Source of the DNA: Acinetobacter sp. S54
Lineage (GTDB): Bacteria; Pseudomonadota; Gammaproteobacteria; Pseudomonadales; Moraxellaceae
Direction: 5' to 3'
DNA length: 64,000 nucleotides
NCBI RefSeq assembly: GCF_016624945.1
Contig: NZ_JACVUI010000003.1
Coordinates: forward strand, 490,146 to 554,145
Shown here: one piece after another, positions 45,255 to 54,128 of the stretch
Numbering within the stretch: the stretch's first letter is position 1
How the letters are laid out: each line of letters opens with the position of its first letter
Notes under the pieces: model-generated
Databases searched by the model: none
What the model saw: the letters and a program-made list of their open reading frames with translations, nothing else
What the model was told of the DNA's origin: nothing
Program-made: the position numbers and the translations under genes

Positions 45255-46154
45255 TTAAAAATGAATTTCATCCTGATGAGTCTTCACAATATCGAGCCAT
45301 GCCTTAGCTGCAGCCGTCATGGGAACAGACGTATTCCATGCCATTGTAAGTTTCCAGCGAACAGGTGTGTCTTTAATCAGGCTAATATTGAATTTTATGG
45401 GGTCCAGTTGCTCACAATAAATTTGTGGAATGAGAGCAATCCCCATACGGTGTTCTACCATTTTTACGATAAAGTCCCACTGGCTACTTTTACATACAAT
45501 ATGAGGCATAAATCCCAGCTTTTGGGTGGCTTCGAGAATCAATTTATTTAACGCAAAACGATCATCATAAAATAAAAAATCCTGATCTTTTAAATCAATC
45601 AACTCAACATGAGCACATCCTTTCCATTTTGAATCAGGACTTGAGACGAGGCATAATGGTGAATCGATGATTGGAATTTCAGCCAAAATTGGGTTTTGAT
45701 TGTTTAAAAGTACCCCTACATCCAACGTTCGATTTAAAATTGCTTCTGAAATTGCATTGGAGCCAACCTCCATAAACTGTAATTCAATATTCGGATATTG
45801 TTTATGAAACAATGCAATCAAGGATGTCAATAATACAGAACCTAAAGGCGGTAAGCCTAAAGTCAGTTTGCCTTTTTTCAAATGTTTAATATCTTGCAGG
45901 GTTTCATAAATCTTTTTTTGTTCATCCAGTATTTTGAGTGCATGTTGATAAATTTGTTGACCTGTATATGTCAGTTCAACTTCACGTTTACGTCCCGCGT
46001 CACCTTTTTTAAATAAGGTAGTGCCCATTTCCTGTTCCAGTGCAGCAATTGCTTTACTCACTGTCGGCTGTGTCATGAAAAGTTGTTCAGCCGCGGTGGT
46101 AAAGCTTTGGCTTTGAATAATTTGTACAAAAATTTTAAGTGCTTTAATATCCAT
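45255..46154 (-). CDS. LysR-family regulator of the adjacent CidA-like/LrgB genes
   Basis: The 299-residue protein has a LysR helix-turn-helix (MDIKALKIFVQIIQSQSF; AAEQLFMTQPTVSKAIAALE) and the substrate-binding domain. The frame extends to an ATG at 46175, but MDIKALKIF at 46154 is the normal LysR start and has GGA upstream. It is divergent from the CidA-like/LrgB pair, the same relation as CidR to cidAB in Gram-positive bacteria, so it probably controls them. Confidence 0.85.
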   Translation of the reverse strand: MDIKALKIFVQIIQSQSFTTAAEQLFMTQPTVSKAIAALEQEMGTTLFKKGDAGRKREVELTYTGQQIYQHALKILDEQKKIYETLQDIKHLKKGKLTLGLPPLGSVLLTSLIALFHKQYPNIELQFMEVGSNAISEAILNRTLDVGVLLNNQNPILAEIPIIDSPLCLVSSPDSKWKGCAHVELIDLKDQDFLFYDDRFALNKLILEATQKLGFMPHIVCKSSQWDFIVKMVEHRMGIALIPQIYCEQLDPIKFNISLIKDTPVRWKLTMAWNTSVPMTAAAKAWLDIVKTHQDEIHF

Positions 46155-46186
46155 TAAATTATTCCGTAAAGGCATAATTATTTATT

Positions 46187-46200
46187 TATTATTCATAATA
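46187..46200. promoter_or_regulatory. Small dyad in the LysR/CidA intergenic region
   Basis: TATTAT and ATAATA flank TC in a perfect 14-bp dyad 33 bases upstream of the LysR start and 65 before the CidA-like GTG. It is AT-only and could be chance; it is a candidate LysR site. Confidence 0.3.
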
Positions 46201-46264
46201 TGACATAAAAATTCATTCTACAATTATTTCATCCCCGCTCATCATTTCGTTCATAGGTTATTCA

Positions 46265-46699
46265 GTGTCGCAATCGCGTTTTACATATTCGGCCAAAGTC
46301 ATTGCACAAATTGGTTTGTTGTTATGTTTCTGGTGGATTGGATCAGTATTACAACATGGATTGAATCTCCCTGTGTCGGCGGGTGTGATTGGACTCTTTC
46401 TAGTTTTGGCTGGACTACTGAGCGGTATATTTAAATTAGAATGGATCAAAACTGGTTCAGACTTTATGTTGGCCGAATTAGTTCTATTCTTTATTCCCTG
46501 TGTGGTGGGTCTGATCAATTATAAAACCCTTTTTTTAACTGAAGGCTGGCAATTAATCTGTGCCGTTCTGCTTGGGACAGTCTGTGTCATGGTATTTACC
46601 GCCTATACCGTTCATCTATGCTTTAAACTTGAAATACGATTAGAACAGCGCCACAAAACAAAAGCCCAAACCCTGCAACAACATGGAGCAAAACCATGA
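46265..46699 (+). CDS. CidA/LrgA-type membrane protein
   Basis: The 144-residue protein has four hydrophobic helices and the CidA/LrgA pattern LPVSAGVIGLFLVLAGLL (about 37-54) and FFIPCVVGLINY (about 78-89). These holin-like proteins act with LrgB in cell lysis control or export of small organic acids. The start is GTG (46265), with AGGTTATTCA upstream. It overlaps LrgB by four bases (ATGA). The C-terminal tail is charged and cytoplasmic. Confidence 0.87.
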   Translation: MSQSRFTYSAKVIAQIGLLLCFWWIGSVLQHGLNLPVSAGVIGLFLVLAGLLSGIFKLEWIKTGSDFMLAELVLFFIPCVVGLINYKTLFLTEGWQLICAVLLGTVCVMVFTAYTVHLCFKLEIRLEQRHKTKAQTLQQHGAKP

Positions 46700-47388
46700 A
46701 TATTGCTTTAATTTGTTTAGTCGGGACATTAATCGGTTATGTCTTAGCAAAACCAATTTATCGTCGTTTACCGTATTTACCCTTTTCACCTGCTATTTTA
46801 GTCCCTGTCGTTATTATTGGCTTATTATTAAGTTTTCATGTGTCCTATGAAACTTACATGCAGGATAACCAATGGGTCATCTGGATGCTTGGTCCAACTA
46901 CAGTTGCATTTGCCATTCCCATTTATGAATATCGTAATGTAATCAAACAACACGCATTATCGATTGGTATGGGCATCATAGTAGGCATGACTGCGGGGAT
47001 GGTCAGTGCATTTTATTTGGCACGCCTTTTTCATTTCGACGAACAAACCACCTATAGCCTTATGTCACGCTCAATTTCTACGCCTTTTGCAATGGAATTG
47101 ACTCAGCACATTGGAGGTTCTGTAGAGTTGGTTATCTTATTTACCATTATTACCGGGATTGTAGGGATCGTTTTTGGTGATTTGGTTTTGGCTAGTTTAA
47201 AGCTTAAATCATATTTGGCGAACGGCGCTTCCCTTGGAAATGCAGCACATGGTTTTGGCACAAGTAAAGCTTATATGCGCAATAAAGAGGAAGGTGTTAT
47301 TGCTAGTTTAACCATGGTTTTGGCCGGTATTTTTATGGTGATTGTGGGGCCTTTTCTGGTTCATCTTATCTTTAAATTATTGGCTTAA
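46696..47388 (+). CDS. LrgB/CidB-type membrane protein
   Basis: The 230-residue LrgB-family protein has the conserved blocks LGPTTVAFAIPIYEY (about 55-69), SRSISTPFAMEL (about 125-136) and GNAAHGFGTSKAY (about 180-192). About seven helices are visible. It acts with the CidA/LrgA-type partner directly upstream, with which it is coupled by a 4-base overlap. Confidence 0.92.
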   Translation: MNIALICLVGTLIGYVLAKPIYRRLPYLPFSPAILVPVVIIGLLLSFHVSYETYMQDNQWVIWMLGPTTVAFAIPIYEYRNVIKQHALSIGMGIIVGMTAGMVSAFYLARLFHFDEQTTYSLMSRSISTPFAMELTQHIGGSVELVILFTIITGIVGIVFGDLVLASLKLKSYLANGASLGNAAHGFGTSKAYMRNKEEGVIASLTMVLAGIFMVIVGPFLVHLIFKLLA

Positions 47389-47402
47389 ACTAAACCTCCA
47401 AA

Positions 47403-48149
47403 TTATAGATAAAATCCAATCAGGCTAAAGCTCAATAATAATAGAGTTTCCAGCAATTCTATACTCGCACCGATGGTATCTCCCGTGATGCCATTAATGC
47501 GTTTGATAAAAATTTGCCGTAAATAACTTAGCCCTCCTACAAAAAACAGTAAGCTTAAAATGCCTTGTAATTTCCAATAGATCAGGCTCAATAAGACCAT
47601 GCCGCTAATCAACCATGCAAAACCCCTTGGCAAATGATCCACTAGCTGTCGAGCCAAGCCTTTTTCTCGTACATAAGTTGTGGTTAATAATAAAATTAAC
47701 GGAACAATTCGCCCTAGCATGAGGACAAATAATAAAAATAAACCCAGATTTTGCTCAAGTAGGACATAAATACAACTGAACTTGAGTAAACATAGCGCAA
47801 AAAGACTTAATACCCCTATTGGCCCACAACTTGGATCTTTCATAATATCAAGCGTGCGCTGTTTATTACCAAAACCGCCGACCCATGCATCAGCAGTATC
47901 TGCTAGACCATCCAGATGCAATCCACCCGTTAGCCAGACCCAGATCACTAAAATAACACTCGCACTTAGGAGATGTGGCACTGGATTAAGCAATAAACTT
48001 AAGACATATAAAATTAGGCCAATGAATAATCCAACAAATGGATAATATAAAACGGACTGCGCATTTTCAGATTGACTCGGTATACGCGATAATCGGACAG
48101 GAATTACTGTCAAAAACTGTAATGCAATCCAAAAAGGCAACATGTGCAC
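47403..48149 (-). CDS. cobS: Cobalamin synthase (adenosylcobinamide-GDP ribazoletransferase)
   Basis: CobS joins adenosylcobinamide-GDP with alpha-ribazole phosphate in the membrane. The 248 residues include LQFLTVIPV near the start, the metal-binding motif GGLHLDGLADTADAWVGG (about 75-92), KDPSCGPIGV (about 103-112) and five to six helices. Its ATG shares one base with the cobC stop. It is the last of four genes in the order cobU-cobT-cobC-cobS. Confidence 0.95.
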   Translation of the reverse strand: MHMLPFWIALQFLTVIPVRLSRIPSQSENAQSVLYYPFVGLFIGLILYVLSLLLNPVPHLLSASVILVIWVWLTGGLHLDGLADTADAWVGGFGNKQRTLDIMKDPSCGPIGVLSLFALCLLKFSCIYVLLEQNLGLFLLFVLMLGRIVPLILLLTTTYVREKGLARQLVDHLPRGFAWLISGMVLLSLIYWKLQGILSLLFFVGGLSYLRQIFIKRINGITGDTIGASIELLETLLLLSFSLIGFYL

Positions 48150-48754
48150 TATTCCTCAGCAATTTGCAATTGTCGGTGATCATCAAAACTCAACTGAAAA
48201 TGATAAACTTGCCCTAATTCTGCTTGCATTTTTAGAATATTGTCCAGTGGCTGTTGTTGTGCCAAACAACGCATCAACTTAATGACGCCGCCATGTGTAA
48301 CCAATAAAATATTAGAAAATTGTTGAGCATACATTTTTTCTATTAACGACAATAAACCCTGTACGATTCGCGTTTGAAAATCGAATAATTTTTCGCCACT
48401 TGGCGCATGATATAACGTGGGTTTTTGCCAAAAGTTTGCCAATAAATCAGGTGATTCTTCATAAATTTGCTGCGTGGAAATACCTTCCCAATTCCCAAAA
48501 TTCATTTCCTTAAAATCTGCGTCTATCCAAAGAGGAAGATTTTTTTCATCAGCAAGCCATTGGGCAAAAGTTGCACATCGCTGTAAAGGCGAAGCCATGA
48601 TTGCATGCCATGCATTAGATTGAAATTGTTCAATCGTATTGTGCATTTGCTGCCAACCCGTTGGCGTTAATGCATCATCCAGATGACCTCGCAAAGTATG
48701 GTTCAAGGTGGTTTCCCCATGACGTAATACATCAATCCTCAGCACTGGTCGCAT
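48149..48754 (-). CDS. cobC: Histidine phosphatase, alpha-ribazole phosphatase type
   Basis: CobC removes the phosphate from alpha-ribazole-5-phosphate or its cobalamin product. It is a histidine-phosphatase fold with LRHGETT (10-16, His12 as phospho-acceptor), ASPLQRC near 53-59 and VTHGGVIK. The frame extends to 48871 inside cobT, but the ATG at 48754 (MRPVLRIDVLRHGE) lies seven bases after the cobT stop and gives 201 residues, the usual size. Confidence 0.9.
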   Translation of the reverse strand: MRPVLRIDVLRHGETTLNHTLRGHLDDALTPTGWQQMHNTIEQFQSNAWHAIMASPLQRCATFAQWLADEKNLPLWIDADFKEMNFGNWEGISTQQIYEESPDLLANFWQKPTLYHAPSGEKLFDFQTRIVQGLLSLIEKMYAQQFSNILLVTHGGVIKLMRCLAQQQPLDNILKMQAELGQVYHFQLSFDDHRQLQIAEE

Positions 48755-48761
48755 ATCCGTC

Positions 48762-49814
48762 TTAAACCTGATCAGCTGTGACCGCTGCTTCAGCAAAGGT
48801 CGCCATTTGATTATGTAAAGTACAAGCCAATTGAATGACACCCAAGGCGGCTCCTGCACCACTTCCTTCACCTAAACGTAAGTTTAGGCTCAAAATAGGT
48901 TGGGCATTTAATTCAGCTAAAATGCGGCGATGACCATATTCAGCAGATTGGTGTCCAAAGAGCATCCACTGGCGTACACTAGGGTTTAAACGCACGGCGC
49001 AAAGTGCTGCAACGGAGCTGATAAAGCCATCAACGATCATCGGTAAGCCGAACTGTGCGCAACGAATATAGGCACCCGTCATCGCAGAAATCTCTAAGCC
49101 ACCTACTGCAGCCATTATTTTAAACGTATCCTCTTTTACACGAGTTTTATGCAGTACAACTGCCTGATCAATCACTTGCTTTTTATGTTTTAACTTTTCA
49201 GTATCAATTCCTGTGCCTACACCAGTCAATTGCTCTGCTTTTTCATTCAGTAATAAACAAGCCAATGCTGAGGCTGAACAGGTATTACCAATGCCCATTT
49301 CTCCTGCTATAAAAATATCAGCGTGGGCTTCGATCGCTTGTTCAGCGCTATTACGACCTAAATCCATAGCTTGATAGCATTCAGTTTCACTCATGGCAGA
49401 TTCAACTGCAAAATTTGCTGTTCCAGCTCGGATACAATGGGTTTCTACGCTGTCATAATGATAATCTTCACCCACCGTCCCACAATCTATAACTTGCAAT
49501 GTAGCTGCATATTGCCGTGCAATCACACTGATACAAGCTCCACCTGTCGCAAAATTTTGTAGCATTTGACGCGTGACAGCTTGTGGATAGGCAGAAATAT
49601 TTTCCTGCATCACACCGTGATCGCCTGCAAAAATGGTAATCCAAGGTTGATTCACATGTGGATGAACGTTCTGTTGTAAAGACGCAAGTTGGATTGCTAT
49701 CGCCTCTAAATCTCCAAGCGAACCTGTGGGTTTAGTTAATTGTTGTTGGCGGTGTATGGCAGCCTGTTTGGTTTGTTCATCAACTGCTTTAACTTGTTCT
49801 AACCACCAACTCAT
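48762..49814 (-). CDS. cobT: Nicotinate-nucleotide:dimethylbenzimidazole phosphoribosyltransferase
   Basis: CobT makes alpha-ribazole-5-phosphate. The 350 residues contain KPTGSLGDLE (about 27-36), FAGDHGV, GEMGIGNTCSASAL, GFISSVAAL and the catalytic glutamate near Glu316 in RLGEGSGAG. The ATG at 49814 overlaps the cobU stop (ATGA) and has AAGGAG upstream, which rules out the longer frame start at 49856. Confidence 0.96.
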   Translation of the reverse strand: MSWWLEQVKAVDEQTKQAAIHRQQQLTKPTGSLGDLEAIAIQLASLQQNVHPHVNQPWITIFAGDHGVMQENISAYPQAVTRQMLQNFATGGACISVIARQYAATLQVIDCGTVGEDYHYDSVETHCIRAGTANFAVESAMSETECYQAMDLGRNSAEQAIEAHADIFIAGEMGIGNTCSASALACLLLNEKAEQLTGVGTGIDTEKLKHKKQVIDQAVVLHKTRVKEDTFKIMAAVGGLEISAMTGAYIRCAQFGLPMIVDGFISSVAALCAVRLNPSVRQWMLFGHQSAEYGHRRILAELNAQPILSLNLRLGEGSGAGAALGVIQLACTLHNQMATFAEAAVTADQV

Positions 49815-50332
49815 GATTTTTCTCCTTTTAATAACATTGGGAACCCTGCGACACAAAACTCGACTTTATCTGCAATTTTCCCTAACCGCTGGTGTAAACG
49901 TCCAGACTCATCTACAAAACGCCGTGTTATTTCACCCATAGGGACAATACCTAGTCCCGTTTCATTACTGACTAAAATAATATCTGAATATAACTTAGGC
50001 AAAAGTTGAAGCAAATTATCACATTCAATAAGCTGACCATCTGGATTATCCAATAGTAAAAGATTACTGAGCCATAAGGTTAGACAATCTACCAAGATAA
50101 GTTGTTGCGGTTGGTCAATCAGTTCAAGTTGTTGTGCCAGTGCAATGGGTTCTTCAATCACTCGCCATTCACTTGGTCGCCGCTGTTGATGATGCTGTAC
50201 ACGTCGCTGCATTTCCTCATCTAAAGCCTGTGCAGTTGCGATATAAGTCACAGGATGAGCTTGGGCCTGAGCAATCGACTCCGCATGTTGGCTTTTGCCT
50301 GAACGCGCACCGCCTAAAATGAGATGTAACAT
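49811..50332 (-). CDS. cobU: Adenosylcobinamide kinase/guanylyltransferase
   Basis: CobU phosphorylates adenosylcobinamide and adds GMP. The 173 residues have the P-loop GGARSGKS (7-14), YIATAQALDEEM, the guanylyl-site segment HHQQRRPSEWR (about 47-57), LVDCLTLWLSN and VSNETGLGIVP. It is coupled to cobT. No cobalamin riboswitch was recognised upstream, and the gene ahead of it is a 2H phosphoesterase three bases away. Confidence 0.95.
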   Translation of the reverse strand: MLHLILGGARSGKSQHAESIAQAQAHPVTYIATAQALDEEMQRRVQHHQQRRPSEWRVIEEPIALAQQLELIDQPQQLILVDCLTLWLSNLLLLDNPDGQLIECDNLLQLLPKLYSDIILVSNETGLGIVPMGEITRRFVDESGRLHQRLGKIADKVEFCVAGFPMLLKGEKS

Positions 50333-50335
50333 AGA

Positions 50336-50974
50336 TCATTCCAATTGTAAGCAATAAACCGAATGTAAAGGGCTTTGTAATTGTTGTGCCTGATAATAAC
50401 CAAAATGCAGCTGATCGATCGTAATTTTTAAATCAATCTCTGGAGTCTTCTGCATACGGTTAAGAATCTGTTGACTTGGATAAGCATCACGATAAAGTCC
50501 AAGTGTAATATGCGGATGATATTGTAAAGCGGCAATTTCCTGATGATCTTGTAGATGCAGTTTTTGCCTAATATCCGTGAGTTGATTATTATCGTCATTT
50601 ACATTTATAAATAAGGCACTAGTAAAACTGTTTAAACCCCTTATCTCGAGTTGAAATGAGGTTTTATTGCATTGATTTAAAAGTTGCCAACGTTGCTGTT
50701 CAAAGCACTGCATTGAAAAATCATCATTATATAAGGGCTTTTGCTCAGTCAAAAAGCCACAAATATATAAAGTAATATGATATTGACGCTGCGTATTTTT
50801 CAATAACAGATCTGAAAATGAAGCTTGTAATTGGTCTAGCTTATCGACTAATTCTGGATATTTTTCTCGATCAATTAAGATGTACCACAGTGCATAGGTA
50901 GTACGTCCACGATGCCACTCTGGATAATCACGACTTAAGGTTGGAATAACCCAACCATGAGATTTCAAATACAA
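50336..50974 (-). CDS. 2H phosphoesterase superfamily protein upstream of cobU
   Basis: Two HxT motifs, His66-Thr68 (YHITLYICGF) and His155-Thr157 (HPHITLGLY), about 90 residues apart, define the 2H (LigT-like) phosphoesterase fold; such enzymes open cyclic phosphates or 2'-5' linkages. The 212 residues are one domain. There is no ATG near the start; the frame opens at TTG (50974) without a good ribosome site. It ends three bases before cobU, so it is probably cotranscribed with cobUTCS. A cobalamin role is suggested only by position. Confidence 0.75.
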   Translation of the reverse strand: MYLKSHGWVIPTLSRDYPEWHRGRTTYALWYILIDREKYPELVDKLDQLQASFSDLLLKNTQRQYHITLYICGFLTEQKPLYNDDFSMQCFEQQRWQLLNQCNKTSFQLEIRGLNSFTSALFINVNDDNNQLTDIRQKLHLQDHQEIAALQYHPHITLGLYRDAYPSQQILNRMQKTPEIDLKITIDQLHFGYYQAQQLQSPLHSVYCLQLE

Positions 50975-50980
50975 GAAAAA

Positions 50981-51024
50981 ACACCAAAAATCAAAGTGCT
51001 TTATTAAAGCATGGTTTTTGGTGT
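50981..51024 (-). terminator. Terminator-like hairpin after mtlD
   Basis: Read on the minus strand, ACACCAAAAACC pairs with GATTTTTGGTGT (12 bp with one G-U), enclosing an inner TGCTTT/AAAGCA stem, and is followed directly by TTTTTTC. It lies 44 bases beyond the mtlD stop and only seven bases before the TTG start of the next gene, so termination here would separate mtlD from the cob genes. Confidence 0.7.
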
Positions 51025-51067
51025 GAGAAACTCAAATTATCAGCTAGCAGTAAAGCTTTTTAGGTAT

Positions 51068-53209
51068 TTAAGCATAGGAAGATTGTGTATCTTGAGGCAA
51101 AGCAAAGCTTTTGAATTGTTTTAAACACGTGGGATTCTCCTGTAATTGATCCAGATGTTGCTGTATCTTTAACTCAATTTTTTGTTTTTGGGCAGACGTT
51201 AAATCAAATAGAGCAATATTTGATTGCAAATGCTCATTGATATCTTCAAGACTGATGTTGAACATTTTCATTGCGTAGAAGTAGCCCAGACTTGCACCCC
51301 ATAATAAGCTGTCTATGGGTTGATCAAAATGTAGATTATTTGCGATTGAACCCATAACCCGTTCATTATGATTTAATTTTCGTAATGGATCACGCGCTAC
51401 ACGCTGACATGGATCCTTGTAAGCATACTGACAAGACTCTACGAAACTTTTTGCCAGTCTCTCCAAATCTTTGGCACGTGTTGGTAAATATGCAGCTAGA
51501 CCTTGCCTCACCTCTTGAATTAAATGTTCAACCAGAGACTGTACACGTGCATCTCCCATTGCTACACCAATAGTTTCATGCCCTACCAATGAGGCGTACC
51601 ATGACATCATGGCATGAACGCCATTCCAAAGACGATTTTTGATCAGTTGAATATCGGCAATATTATCCACCAAAATCATTTGACGCATTTTTATTAATAA
51701 TGGACTGTTATTCTCCACATAGATCGGCATATCTGTTTCACTATTGAACAGAATCAAGTCCATGGTCTGTAAGATATGACTCGGTTGAAAATTACGGCGC
51801 ATATCATCAATATATAAGGATGCCTGATGTTCCTGTTCAGTTGAAAGTTTGGCGGTATCTTCAATTTCAACATTTTCATCTTCAGCATCTGATTGATGTT
51901 GTTTGAAAAAGTTATATTTAATTTTGAGTTGACGATACAGATTTTGTTCAGAAAGTTTGGAAACCATACGGTTGACGACAGTATCGCAAAAATAATGCTG
52001 AGTCATAATTTGGTCGGCAATCTCAACATTCGATAAAGCAATAAGTTGCTCACGAATATGAGATACGACCAGTTTTTTAGCACCGACTTTATTTAAAATA
52101 ATTAAAACCGTCAGTGGACGTGTATTTTGCATCGTTTGTGAAGCAAAACGCGCATACAATCCTTTGGCAATAATTTTCGCTTCTGTTGCAATGGCGTGTT
52201 CAGGCAAACACAGTGCAATTAAAGACGACTCCATATACATATCCAGCATATGCTGTTCATTATCTGCATCAATGACTGACATGTATTCAATTCGTTCATC
52301 ATAAGAAACTTGCCCATAACGAATGCAATAAGTACCAAAGGCATTCACCGCTTCACGGTATAAGCTATTACGAGTTGAGGCAATAATACGCTGAGGACGC
52401 GTATAACCATCCCAATGTGATAAAATCTGAGCGATATAACCACCACCAATTGCACCGAATCCGTGAATTCCAACAGTAAGCTGATTCACTGTTTGGGGAA
52501 ATGACTCCTGTAAAATAGGCATTTCCATTGCGGATACATATTGATCCAGATCTTCCAGGCAGTCATACATTGTCTCAAAGTAAAAATTGGCTTTGGACAA
52601 CATATGCTCATTGGGTGCTTTAATATCTTTCAGCAAAATCGTCATGCCGCCTGCTGCATGTGCAGAGCAAATCCCATTTTCAGAATCTTCAAACATCAAA
52701 CATTTTGTTGTTTCCAAATTTAATTTTTCAGCGGCTTTTTCAAAAATTTCAGGGTGTGGTTTACCTCTTTCAACTTCATCACCACACACCAACACATCAA
52801 AAAATTTATAAACATTGGCATTAATTAAATATTCTTCTGCTATTGCACGGCGGCTCGAAGTCGCCACTGCCATACGCAATCCTGATTTTCTTAACCGTTC
52901 TAAAACCTGTACAAGCCCCTTTTTAATAGGAACTCCTTCATTGCGAACCAATTCAAGCTCTAACTCATCAGCACGTTGACGAATGGTTTTATAAGGCACC
53001 TCTGCACCATACTGTGCTTTGGCTAGTTGTTCCGCAGTGGTGGCACTCAGTCCCAGACATTGCATTAAATATTCATCGGAAAATGCTTGTCCAATGAGTT
53101 CTTGAGATGCCTGTTTCAATGTTTGAAACCGTAATCTTTCAGTATCAAACATTGTTCCATCCATATCAAAAAGTGCACCTTGAACAGGAGATCCATGAAA
53201 AATCAGCAT
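51068..53209 (-). CDS. mtlD: Bifunctional mannitol-1-phosphate dehydrogenase/phosphatase
   Basis: The fused enzyme makes mannitol from fructose-6-phosphate: the dehydrogenase part reduces it to mannitol-1-phosphate and the HAD part removes the phosphate. The 713 residues begin with a HAD domain (about 1-235; ALFDMDGTMFD with Asp15 and Asp17, ATSSRR, GKPHPEIF, MFEDSENG). The mannitol dehydrogenase Rossmann motif IHGFGAIGGG and its C-terminal domain follow. This domain order matches the salt-induced MtlD described in A. baylyi. The ATG at 53209 has GAGG eight bases upstream and is preferred over 53263. Confidence 0.92.
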   Translation of the reverse strand: MLIFHGSPVQGALFDMDGTMFDTERLRFQTLKQASQELIGQAFSDEYLMQCLGLSATTAEQLAKAQYGAEVPYKTIRQRADELELELVRNEGVPIKKGLVQVLERLRKSGLRMAVATSSRRAIAEEYLINANVYKFFDVLVCGDEVERGKPHPEIFEKAAEKLNLETTKCLMFEDSENGICSAHAAGGMTILLKDIKAPNEHMLSKANFYFETMYDCLEDLDQYVSAMEMPILQESFPQTVNQLTVGIHGFGAIGGGYIAQILSHWDGYTRPQRIIASTRNSLYREAVNAFGTYCIRYGQVSYDERIEYMSVIDADNEQHMLDMYMESSLIALCLPEHAIATEAKIIAKGLYARFASQTMQNTRPLTVLIILNKVGAKKLVVSHIREQLIALSNVEIADQIMTQHYFCDTVVNRMVSKLSEQNLYRQLKIKYNFFKQHQSDAEDENVEIEDTAKLSTEQEHQASLYIDDMRRNFQPSHILQTMDLILFNSETDMPIYVENNSPLLIKMRQMILVDNIADIQLIKNRLWNGVHAMMSWYASLVGHETIGVAMGDARVQSLVEHLIQEVRQGLAAYLPTRAKDLERLAKSFVESCQYAYKDPCQRVARDPLRKLNHNERVMGSIANNLHFDQPIDSLLWGASLGYFYAMKMFNISLEDINEHLQSNIALFDLTSAQKQKIELKIQQHLDQLQENPTCLKQFKSFALPQDTQSSYA

Positions 53210-53494
53210 TGATTTACCTCGTTTTTTAGTTCCTTTTATGTAGGGTATACAAAAAACGTGCAAAAAATATGCTTTGTTATCAAATGAAACAGTTTTGGTT
53301 ATTTTTTGTCCTTAAGATCAAAAATTAAAAAAATTTTGTTTAAATCCATCCCAAATTATTGATTAATTTTTTAAAATGTGAAAATAAAACTGGAAAAATA
53401 AAATGCATAGCATAAGAAGACTGGTGCAGATATTTTTCGACTAAGATAGACCATTCATTCACATTCTTTTTGAAAAGGTATGACGGTATCCTTT

Positions 53495-53962
53495 TTATTC
53501 ATCAATAATATCAGCAAATTTAGCTTCTAGAAGCCTAACCAAAGCTTGTGGATTTAATCCAATATCCAGTCCTCGTTTGCCTCCACTGACATATATTTTT
53601 TCTTTTATTTCGGCACTTTGACAAACTATTGTTTTAAGCCGTTTTTTCTGACCTAATGGGCTAATTCCTCCCACTAAATAACCCGTTAAACGTTCAGCAT
53701 CCTTCGGATCTGCCATATGTAATTTTTTACAACCCAATGCAGAAGCAACTTTTTTCAAATTGAGCTGATGATTGACAGGCAAAATCGCTACAAAATAATT
53801 TTTATCATCCGTGACCAATAATGTTTTAAACACATCTGCAACTTCTAAATTTAATTTCTCCGCTGCTTCGAGACCAAAACTTTTTGCATGAATATCATGC
53901 TCATATTCATGGATACTATATTCAATCTTATTGGTTTTAAGTAGTTTACAAGCAGGCGTCAT
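53495..53962 (-). CDS. ybaK: Cys-tRNA(Pro)/Cys-tRNA(Cys) deacylase, YbaK type
   Basis: YbaK clears cysteine wrongly loaded on tRNA(Pro). The 155 residues are one YbaK/prolyl-tRNA editing domain: [13 protein letters not shown] near 25-37, DVFKTLLV with the conserved lysine near 46, [23 protein letters not shown] (about 93-106) and [13 protein letters not shown]. It is full length. It appears unrelated to its neighbours and probably has its own promoter in 53963-54128. Confidence 0.92.
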   Translation of the reverse strand: MTPACKLLKTNKIEYSIHEYEHDIHAKSFGLEAAEKLNLEVADVFKTLLVTDDKNYFVAILPVNHQLNLKKVASALGCKKLHMADPKDAERLTGYLVGGISPLGQKKRLKTIVCQSAEIKEKIYVSGGKRGLDIGLNPQALVRLLEAKFADIIDE

Positions 53963-54128
53963 AATTTCTGTAGTAAGAGTATAAAAAAGGATTTTATTAT
54001 AATTTCTTTTAAAAAATTTTTAAATTTAACTCGACTATTTTACAGCGTATACCTTTACAAAATATAGACTTGCAACTTATCAATTAAAATGATTAGAATA
54101 AGTTTTTGATTTTAAATTTAAAATAACA

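Noticed and set aside
46258..46518. 86-codon minus-strand ORF inside the CidA-like gene
   Set aside because: It is the shadow of a conserved membrane protein frame; the basic, Asn/Thr/Pro-rich product shows no domain.
50333..51067. Cobalamin riboswitch upstream of the cob genes
   Set aside because: The region is filled by the 2H phosphoesterase gene and a terminator-like hairpin; I saw no B12-box-like segment. A covariance search would settle it.
53464..53494. Terminator after ybaK (AAAAGG...CCTTTT)
   Set aside because: Only six base pairs form, with mismatches next to the loop; too weak to call.
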